Source of the DNA: Tannerella sp.
GTDB taxonomy: Bacteria > Bacteroidota > Bacteroidia > Bacteroidales > Tannerellaceae
Reading direction: 5' to 3'
DNA: 6,039 nt
Assembly: GCA_031289445.1 (NCBI GenBank)
Contig: JAITPL010000212.1
Span: 1-6,039, forward strand
Every line of letters starts with the position of its first letter. Positions within the stretch are counted from its first letter, which is position 1. Position numbers and translations under genes: made by a program. The notes below the pieces were generated by a model that searched no databases, was not told where the DNA came from, and worked only from the letters and a program-made list of their open reading frames with translations. Below are positions 1 to 4,926 of the stretch, piece after piece.

Positions 1-130
1 GCCAAAAAAGCATGGTGAGCGTGCTATTTGCTTGCACGGCAACATATCGACGACTTTGCTCAATAAGTTGCGAAAGTTCGCTAAGCAGCTCCTTTTCAGG
101 ATACTCCGGTTTTATGATTTATTTTGCCAT
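1..130 (-). pseudogene. DUF1016/YhcG-like (PDDEXK nuclease family) gene, 5' end only, interrupted by TAA at codon 4
   Basis: Reading leftward from the ATG at 130-128, the first codons are M-A-K-stop (TAA at 121-119). The same frame then stays open to the window edge and reads IIKPEYPEKELLSELSQLIE followed by QSRRYVAVQANSTLTMLFW. That pattern (LLSEL..LI..SRR.VA..N..L..LFW) is what I recognise as the start of the DUF1016 N-terminal domain of YhcG-type proteins, a family assigned to PDDEXK nucleases and often found near restriction or mobile genes. A single C-to-T change (CAA to TAA) would explain the stop. No ATG, GTG or TTG follows in frame until GTG at 37-35 and ATG at 13-11, both already inside the conserved region, so a normal restart would lose conserved sequence. 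A frameshift cannot help, because the stop and the downstream frame are the same. It lies 32 bp after the mutase stop on the same strand, with no recognisable promoter or SD of its own. A sequencing error or non-canonical start (ATC/ATA) remains possible. Most of the gene is outside the window. Confidence 0.6.
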
Positions 131-162
131 ACTTATATACCTTCAACAAAGGAGGCGGGGCA

Positions 163-1911
163 CTAAATCCCCATAGATTCCTTTATTTTTGAGATTTTCT
201 CGGTCGCTTTAGCATCGGCGTCGGGGATGTCTTGCGCTGACTTGACCGGTACCTGTACCTCGAAATAAAACTTTATCTTAGGCTCTGTTCCCGACGGACG
301 GATAGATACTTTTGTGTTGTCTTCGGTGTTGTACTGAAGCACGTTGGAGGTAGTCGGCATATTGAGCGAAAAGTCTTCGTCGTCAACGAAACTGTGCCCT
401 TTCAGCGAAGCATAATCGTAGATTGTTGTTACCCGCGAGCCTGCAATCGTCTTCAACGGATGCTTGCGGAAGTTCTTCATCATCGCTTCAATCTCTTCGG
501 CGCCGCTCTTGCCCTGCTTCACTACCGAGACGCCTACTTCCTTCGAGTAGCCATACTCCGCATAGATACGGTTTAAGAGGCTGTAAACAGTCAGTCCCTG
601 GTCTTTCGCCCAAGCCGTAATTTCGGACATGATGCAAGCTGACGAGACTGCGTCCTTGTCGCGCACAAAGTCCTCGCACAGGAAGCCGTAACTCTCTTCT
701 CCGCCGCCTATAAATGTCTTTTTGCCTTCGTTTTTGCGTATGATGTCGGCTATCCACTTGAAACCGGTATAGACGTCGTATAATCTCACCTCGTTTTTCT
801 CGGCTATCGCTCTGATAATCTCGGAAGTAACGATGGTCTTGACTATATATTCGCGACCCTTGAGGCGACCGAGTTCTTTCCAGCGGGTGATGAGATAGTA
901 AACGAAAAGAATGGCCGTTTGATTACCGGTCAGCAGTACCCATTCGCCCTCATCGTTACGTACAGCTGCGCCCATACGGTCGGCGTCGGGGTCGGAGGCC
1001 AGCACGATCTCCGCATCCGTAGCTTTCGCCCTCTCGACTGCCAGCGCCATGGCAGCCGGCTCTTCGGGATTAGGTGATATGACCGTCGGGAAATCGCCGC
1101 TTACGACGTCCTGCTCCGGCACATTAATAATGTTCGTGAAGCCGAAATGCTTCAAGGCGGCAGGTATCAGTCGGACGCCTGTGCCGTGAATCGGTGTATA
1201 GACGATTTTCAGGTCGTGATGGCGGGCGATGATTTCGGGTGATAAGGATATGGTTTTCAGCTCCTTAATGTATGCGTCGTCAATATCCCGACCAATGACT
1301 TCGATAAGGCTGTTATCGCCCTCAAACTTAATATCCTTGGCCGAGCGAATCTTGTTGACCTCGGCGATAGTGTTCTTGTCGTGAGGCGCTATCATCTGCG
1401 CTCCGTCGTCCCAGTAAGCCTTGTAGCCGTTGTATTCCTTGGGATTGTGCGAGGCTGTGAGGATGATACCGCTTTGGCAGCCGAGGCGCCGAATGGTATA
1501 TGATATTTCGGGCGTCGGGCGCAGGTCGTCGAAGAGATAGACCTTGATGCCGTTAGCAGCAAAAATCTCCGCCGACAATTCGGCAAAAGCGCGACTGTTA
1601 TTGCGGCAGTCGTACCCTATGACAACCTTGATTTCAGGCAGTGAGGCGAACTCTTTCCTGAGATAGTTTGACAGTCCCTGCGTAGCTGCGCCGACGGTAT
1701 ATTTGTTCATGCGGTTGGAGCCGACGCCCATAATACCGCGCAGTCCTCCGGTGCCAAATTCGAGGTCTTTATAGAACGCTTCGACAAGTTCCGTAGGATC
1801 GGGACTGTCAAGCAGCGCCTGTACAGCTTTTTGCGTCTCTTTATCGTACTCCTCGCCTAACCAAGTCCCCGCTTTCTTACTTACTTCTTCCAATAATTTT
1901 TCAGTATCCAT
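163..1911 (-). CDS. Phospho-sugar mutase (phosphoglucomutase/phosphomannomutase family)
   Basis: This is a complete 582-residue cytoplasmic alpha-D-phosphohexomutase. Such enzymes interconvert hexose 1- and 6-phosphates through a phosphoserine and a bisphosphate intermediate, linking glycolysis to glycogen and nucleotide-sugar synthesis. All four active-site loops are visible: TASHNP at 152-157 with the phosphorylated Ser154; the metal-binding DPDADR at 307-312; the sugar-recognition loop GGGEES at 402-407; and the C-terminal phosphate-binding RPSGTEPK at 538-545. The N-terminal EFGTGGLRG at 51-59 is also typical. Length and the GEES loop place it with the long group that includes Bacillus PgcA and animal PGM2, rather than the E. 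coli Pgm group; glucose versus mannose preference cannot be settled from sequence. The ATG at 1911 is supported by N-terminal similarity to the family and by a promoter box about 30 bp upstream; there is no SD. It ends in TAG and is transcribed away from guaA. Confidence 0.95.
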   Translation of the reverse strand: MDTEKLLEEVSKKAGTWLGEEYDKETQKAVQALLDSPDPTELVEAFYKDLEFGTGGLRGIMGVGSNRMNKYTVGAATQGLSNYLRKEFASLPEIKVVIGYDCRNNSRAFAELSAEIFAANGIKVYLFDDLRPTPEISYTIRRLGCQSGIILTASHNPKEYNGYKAYWDDGAQMIAPHDKNTIAEVNKIRSAKDIKFEGDNSLIEVIGRDIDDAYIKELKTISLSPEIIARHHDLKIVYTPIHGTGVRLIPAALKHFGFTNIINVPEQDVVSGDFPTVISPNPEEPAAMALAVERAKATDAEIVLASDPDADRMGAAVRNDEGEWVLLTGNQTAILFVYYLITRWKELGRLKGREYIVKTIVTSEIIRAIAEKNEVRLYDVYTGFKWIADIIRKNEGKKTFIGGGEESYGFLCEDFVRDKDAVSSACIMSEITAWAKDQGLTVYSLLNRIYAEYGYSKEVGVSVVKQGKSGAEEIEAMMKNFRKHPLKTIAGSRVTTIYDYASLKGHSFVDDEDFSLNMPTTSNVLQYNTEDNTKVSIRPSGTEPKIKFYFEVQVPVKSAQDIPDADAKATEKISKIKESMGI

Positions 1912-1939
1912 AATGTCGTTTTTAATGTCAATTCTGATG

Positions 1940-1947
1940 CAAAGATA
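1940..1947 (-). promoter_or_regulatory. -7 promoter element for the phospho-sugar mutase
   Basis: The minus strand reads TATCTTTG, an exact match to the Bacteroidota -7 consensus TAnnTTTG. It sits 28 bp before the mutase ATG, giving a predicted leader of roughly 20-25 nt. No TTG or TTTG -33 element is present 17-23 bp upstream, so it is either a weak or an extended -7 type promoter. The call rests on consensus and position only. Confidence 0.65.
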
Positions 1948-1969
1948 AGCATAAAATAATTATTTTCCC

Positions 1970-1977
1970 TACCTTTG
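1970..1977 (+). promoter_or_regulatory. -7 promoter element for guaA
   Basis: TACCTTTG matches the Bacteroidota -7 consensus TAnnTTTG and lies 25 bp before the guaA ATG, predicting a leader of about 20 nt. The upstream sequence is AT-rich but has no TTG or TTTG at -33. It is separated by only 22 bp from the oppositely oriented -7 box of the mutase gene, so two RNA polymerases could not easily occupy both at once (inference). Confidence 0.65.
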
Positions 1978-2002
1978 TGCCTCATTAACATACAACTTTA
2001 AT

Positions 2003-3523
2003 ATGCACGAGAAAATTATCATACTTGATTTCGGTTCGCAGACGACGCAACTTATAGGTCGCAGAATCAGAGAGTTAAATACTTATTGCGAGATAATTCC
2101 CTATAACGCCTTTCCGGCTGACGACCCAAGCGTCAAAGGGGTGATACTTTCGGGCAGCCCTTACTCGGTCAACGATGCGAATGCGTTCAAGACGGATTTG
2201 TCGGCTATTCGGGGCAAATATCCGTTGCTCGGTATATGCTACGGGGCGCAGTTTTTGGCCTATTCATCGGACGGCGAGGTTAATTCGTCAGGCTCGCGCG
2301 AGTATGGCAGGGCGCACTTGGAGACGCTCGACAGCGCCAATCCGCTGTTTGCAGGCATCGCAGCCGGTAAGCAGGTCTGGATGTCGCACGGAGACACGAT
2401 AACGCGCTTACCTGCCGGTTTTTGTATCATCGCAAGTACCGGCGACGTAGCTGCGGCGGCTTTCAATATCACCGGCGAGCCTACATGGGGCGTGCAGTTT
2501 CATCCCGAAGTATATCACACCGAGATAGGTATGCAAATCCTCGATAACTTCCTGAATATCTGCGGATGTCGCAAGGACTGGACGCCTGCCTCTTTCATCG
2601 AATCGACCGTCCGTGAACTCAAGGCTAAACTTGGCGACGATAAAGTCATACTCGCCCTTTCGGGTGGCGTCGATTCGTCGGTTACGGCCGTGCTGCTCAA
2701 CAAGGCGATAGGCAAGAATCTGACATGTATCTTCGTTGACCACGGACTGCTGCGCAAAAACGAGTTTGACAAGGTGATGAAGGCTTATGAACAGCTGAAT
2801 CTCAACGTTATAGGCGTTAAGGCTCACGAGAAGTTTTACGGCGAGCTGGCGAATGTTACCGACCCCGAACAGAAGCGCAAAATCATAGGTAAGGGTTTTA
2901 TTGACATCTTCGATCAGGAGGCGCATAAACTGACGAATATCAAGTGGTTAGGGCAGGGGACTATCTATCCCGACGTCATCGAATCGCTTTCTATAACCGG
3001 AATGGTGATAAAAAGTCATCACAATGTCGGCGGTTTGCCCAAGAAGATGAATCTTCAGCTTGTAGAGCCGCTGCGACTGTTATTTAAGGACGAAGTGCGA
3101 GGCGTAGGGCGCGAACTCGGTATGCCGACCGAACTTATCGCCCGCCATCCGTTTCCCGGTCCGGGTCTCGGCATTCGCATACTCGGCGAGATTAGCCCCG
3201 AAAAGGTGAGCATTCTACAGGAAGCGGATGATATTTATATCAGTCTGATGCGCGAGTGGGGGCTGTACGACCAGGTCTGGCAGGCCGGCGCTATCCTGCT
3301 GCCTATCCGCTCGGTAGGCGTGATGGGCGACGAAAGAACTTACGAAAACACCGTCGTACTGCGGGCGGTAACCTCAACCGACGCCATGACGGCCGACTGG
3401 GCGCAACTGCCTTACGACTTCCTCTCGAAAGTTTCAAACGAAATCATCAACAAAGTGAAAGGCGTAAATCGCGTGGTTTATGATATAAGTTCAAAACCGC
3501 CTTCGACAATCGAGTGGGAGTAA
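2003..3523 (+). CDS. guaA: GMP synthase (glutamine-hydrolysing)
   Basis: This is a complete 506-residue enzyme converting XMP, glutamine and ATP to GMP, glutamate, AMP and PPi, the last step of de novo GMP synthesis in the cytoplasm. The N-terminal class I glutamine amidotransferase domain (about 1-190) has the nucleophile Cys79 in GICYG and the His167/Glu169 pair in QFHPEV. The ATP pyrophosphatase domain carries the PP-loop SGGVDSS at 220-226 and [12 protein letters not shown] at 317-328. The C-terminal dimerisation domain contains [11 protein letters not shown] (382-392) and ends with the family-typical KPPSTIEWE. Length is close to that of known GuaA proteins (about 510-525). The ATG at 2003 starts directly with the beta strand of the amidotransferase fold ([10 protein letters not shown]), leaving no room for an earlier start; there is no SD, as usual in Bacteroidota. 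No guanine or PRPP riboswitch fits in the short leader. It is transcribed alone, diverging from the mutase gene. Confidence 0.98.
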   Translation: MHEKIIILDFGSQTTQLIGRRIRELNTYCEIIPYNAFPADDPSVKGVILSGSPYSVNDANAFKTDLSAIRGKYPLLGICYGAQFLAYSSDGEVNSSGSREYGRAHLETLDSANPLFAGIAAGKQVWMSHGDTITRLPAGFCIIASTGDVAAAAFNITGEPTWGVQFHPEVYHTEIGMQILDNFLNICGCRKDWTPASFIESTVRELKAKLGDDKVILALSGGVDSSVTAVLLNKAIGKNLTCIFVDHGLLRKNEFDKVMKAYEQLNLNVIGVKAHEKFYGELANVTDPEQKRKIIGKGFIDIFDQEAHKLTNIKWLGQGTIYPDVIESLSITGMVIKSHHNVGGLPKKMNLQLVEPLRLLFKDEVRGVGRELGMPTELIARHPFPGPGLGIRILGEISPEKVSILQEADDIYISLMREWGLYDQVWQAGAILLPIRSVGVMGDERTYENTVVLRAVTSTDAMTADWAQLPYDFLSKVSNEIINKVKGVNRVVYDISSKPPSTIEWE

Positions 3524-3589
3524 TTCGTTGAAAATCAATATTTTACAAATGCGGTCGAAAAATAATTCAAAAAAAGTCGCTCAAAAGTA

Positions 3590-3619
3590 TTGCAGATTAA
3601 GAAATTATACCTACCTTTG
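3590..3619 (+). promoter_or_regulatory. Promoter of the rpsF-rpsR-rplI operon
   Basis: This is the best promoter in the window: TTG at 3590-3592, a 19-bp spacer, then TACCTTTG at 3612-3619. It matches the Bacteroidota sigma-ABfr-type consensus TTG/TTTG - about 19 bp - TAnnTTTG. A-rich tracts just upstream (about 3555-3577) could act as an UP-like element, as expected for a ribosomal protein operon (inference). The predicted transcription start is about 3625, leaving a leader of roughly 25 nt before rpsF. The rest of the 127-bp gap after guaA holds only a weak AT hairpin. Confidence 0.8.
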
Positions 3620-3650
3620 CACCCGCAAATTTTAATTTATACACAGATTT

Positions 3651-4088
3651 ATGAACAATTACGAGACCGTTTTCATTTTAACTCCCGTTTTGTCTGATGC
3701 ACAGATGAAGGAAGCGGTAGAGAAAATCAAAAATGTGTTGACGTCCCAGAAAGCCGAGATAGTCAACGAAGAGAACTGGGGCCTGCGCAAGCTGGCCTAC
3801 CCTATCAGTAAGAAGACGACCGGATTCTATCAGTTGATAGAATTTAAGGCAGAGCCTACGGTTGTTGACGTGCTGGAAACGCAATTCCGTCGCGACGAGC
3901 GGGTGATACGCTTCCTGACATTCCGTCAGGACAAGTTTGCCGCCGAGTATGCAATCAAGAGGCGCAACCTCAAGATTGTACCGCCACCGGAACTGCGACG
4001 CGAACTCCACAAAGTCGTAAAAGACGTTCTTCCTATCGAAGAAATAGAGGTAGATATTGAGTTAGACACTGAAAACAAGGAGGTATAA
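3651..4088 (+). CDS. rpsF: Small-subunit ribosomal protein bS6
   Basis: This 145-residue protein of the 30S platform pairs with bS18 on the central domain of 16S rRNA. The ferredoxin-like S6 fold is recognisable: first strand NNYETVFIL (2-10), [11 protein letters not shown] (42-52), GFYQLIEF (58-65) and [13 protein letters not shown] (80-92). The core ends near residue 100. About 45 further residues follow, basic at first (KRRNLK) and then acidic ([10 protein letters not shown]), so the protein is longer than typical bS6 (about 95-135). The ATG at 3651 begins at the first strand and has no SD; the promoter is about 30 bp away. The last codons (AAG GAG GTA) also form the SD of rpsR, whose ATG follows after two bases, so translation of the two genes may be coupled. 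In Bacteroidota ribosomes bS6 helps bS18 and bS21 sequester the anti-SD (published for Flavobacterium johnsoniae). Confidence 0.96.
   Translation: MNNYETVFILTPVLSDAQMKEAVEKIKNVLTSQKAEIVNEENWGLRKLAYPISKKTTGFYQLIEFKAEPTVVDVLETQFRRDERVIRFLTFRQDKFAAEYAIKRRNLKIVPPPELRRELHKVVKDVLPIEEIEVDIELDTENKEV
4077..4083 (+). promoter_or_regulatory. Strong Shine-Dalgarno of rpsR
   Basis: AAGGAGG lies 7 nt before the rpsR ATG and matches the full anti-SD core. It is embedded in the last sense codons of rpsF (Lys-Glu-Val). It fixes the rpsR start at 4091. Strong SDs are rare in Bacteroidota but have been reported upstream of bS18 and bS21 genes, where they were proposed to sense free anti-SD and so autoregulate these proteins. 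Confidence 0.9.
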
Positions 4089-4090
4089 TC

Positions 4091-4384
4091 ATGGCAACAA
4101 CAAACTCACACTCACATTCACAGGGTAATTCCGAAATCAGATACCTTACTCCGATGTCGGTTGACACGAAGAAGAAGAAGTACTGCCGTTTCAAGAAAAG
4201 CGGTATCAAGTACATTGACTACAAGGACCCCGAATTTCTGAAGAAGTTCCTGAACGAGCAGGGCAAGATACTGCCTCGCCGTCTCACCGGCACCTCGCTG
4301 AAGTTCCAGCGCCACATAGCGCAGGCCGTCAAGAGAGCGCGCCATTTGGCATTACTGCCCTACGTAACCGATTTAATGAAATAA
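4091..4384 (+). CDS. rpsR: Small-subunit ribosomal protein bS18
   Basis: This 97-residue 30S platform protein binds 16S rRNA as a heterodimer with bS6. The S18 signature is clear: [12 protein letters not shown] (27-38), [10 protein letters not shown] (41-50), [12 protein letters not shown] (58-69) and the C-terminal helix [14 protein letters not shown] (78-91). There is only one cysteine (Cys32), so a zinc site is unlikely. Residues 1-14 ([14 protein letters not shown]) form a polar extension with a His-Ser repeat before EIRYLTP, which is where I would expect conservation to begin; it looks longer than in relatives I remember. The start is set by the strong SD 7 nt upstream. It lies 2 bp after rpsF and 17 bp before rplI, all in one operon. 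In Bacteroidota bS18 is one of the proteins that mask the anti-SD, so the SD on its own gene points to translational autoregulation (inference). Confidence 0.97.
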   Translation: MATTNSHSHSQGNSEIRYLTPMSVDTKKKKYCRFKKSGIKYIDYKDPEFLKKFLNEQGKILPRRLTGTSLKFQRHIAQAVKRARHLALLPYVTDLMK

Positions 4385-4386
4385 AA

Positions 4387-4393
4387 AAGGAGG
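4387..4393 (+). promoter_or_regulatory. Strong Shine-Dalgarno of rplI
   Basis: AAGGAGG, preceded by an A run, lies 8 nt before the rplI ATG in the 17-bp gap after rpsR. It is as perfect as the SD of rpsR and contrasts with the SD-less starts of rpsF, guaA and the mutase. It supports the start at 4402 and suggests that rplI is translated under the same anti-SD-dependent control as rpsR (inference). Confidence 0.88.
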
Positions 4394-4401
4394 AACTGAC
4401 T

Positions 4402-4848
4402 ATGGAAATTATATTGAAAGAAGACGTAACCGGATTGGGTTACAAAGACGATGTAGTGAACGTTAAGAGCGGTTACGGACGTAACTATCTTATTCCTTCA
4501 TGCAAGGGCGTAATAGCCTCGGTATCAGCCAAGAAAGTGTTGGCCGAAAACCTCAGGCAACGCGCTCACAAGTTGGAGAAAATCAAGCAGACGGCTCAGG
4601 ATTTGGCAGCCAAACTCGAAGGCCTCACGCTGACGATAGGCGCCAAGACGAGTTCGACCGGCACGATATTCGGCTCGGTTAACAACATTCAGATAGCTGA
4701 AGAATTGGCGAAGCAAGGCTTTGAGATTGACCGTAAGATTATCTATATCAAGGATTCGGTCAAGGAGGTCGGCTCATACAAGGCGCAGATACGTCTCCAC
4801 AAGGAAGTATCTGTTGACATCCCTTTTGAAGTGGTATCAGAAAAGTGA
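4402..4848 (+). CDS. rplI: Large-subunit ribosomal protein bL9
   Basis: This 148-residue 50S protein binds 23S rRNA near the base of the L1 stalk and contributes to reading-frame fidelity. The N-terminal domain (1-about 40) shows [19 protein letters not shown] and the L9 signature [12 protein letters not shown] (21-32). A long, charged connecting helix follows (about 43-75, [20 protein letters not shown]), then the C-terminal domain with [14 protein letters not shown] (80-93) and [15 protein letters not shown] (132-146). Length is standard (about 147-150). A small oddity is Ser33-Cys34 after NYLIP, where many L9 proteins have a Gly or Lys-containing turn such as PQGKA. The start is confirmed by the SD 8 nt upstream and by the conserved first residue. 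It is the last gene of the rpsF operon, followed after 34 bp by a strong terminator. Confidence 0.97.
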   Translation: MEIILKEDVTGLGYKDDVVNVKSGYGRNYLIPSCKGVIASVSAKKVLAENLRQRAHKLEKIKQTAQDLAAKLEGLTLTIGAKTSSTGTIFGSVNNIQIAEELAKQGFEIDRKIIYIKDSVKEVGSYKAQIRLHKEVSVDIPFEVVSEK

Positions 4849-4882
4849 TATATAAAAAGTGAATAAAAATTGAAAGTGAAGG

Positions 4883-4915
4883 AAATGGCCTCCCTGCAAA
4901 GGGAGGTCATTTTTT
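4883..4915 (+). terminator. Intrinsic terminator of the rpsF-rpsR-rplI operon
   Basis: The left arm AATGGCCTCCCT (4884-4895) and right arm AGGGAGGTCATT (4900-4911) form a 12-bp stem with a single G-U pair and a GCAA (GNRA) tetraloop at 4896-4899. A run of six T's (4910-4915) follows, overlapping the foot of the stem. It lies between convergent genes. On the minus strand the G-U pair becomes an A-C mismatch, but AT-rich sequence with a T5 run (4865-4869 on plus) follows some distance on, so weak activity for the opposite gene is possible. Confidence 0.93.
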
Positions 4916-4926
4916 GTGCGCCCTGC

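Noticed and set aside
119..121. Reassigned TAA codon (alternative genetic code) to explain the DUF1016 interruption
   Set aside because: guaA, rpsF, rpsR and the DUF2807-like gene all end in TAA at family-typical C-termini, so TAA is a real stop here.
148..155. AAAGGAGG on the plus strand as a ribosome binding site
   Set aside because: No start codon follows at a usable distance on the plus strand and no plausible plus-strand gene begins there.
157..172. GGGG/CCCC hairpin over the mutase stop codon
   Set aside because: Only four base pairs with an eight-base loop and no T tract; too weak to call a terminator.
2408..2926. A 172-codon open frame on the minus strand inside guaA
   Set aside because: It lies entirely opposite conserved GuaA catalytic sequence and shows no recognisable family; it is a shadow of guaA codon use.
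3528..3548. Hairpin after guaA (TTGAAAAT / ATTTT-A-CAA) as a possible terminator
   Set aside because: The stem is almost all A-T with a bulge and is not followed by a T run, so it is not a convincing intrinsic terminator. guaA termination is left unassigned.
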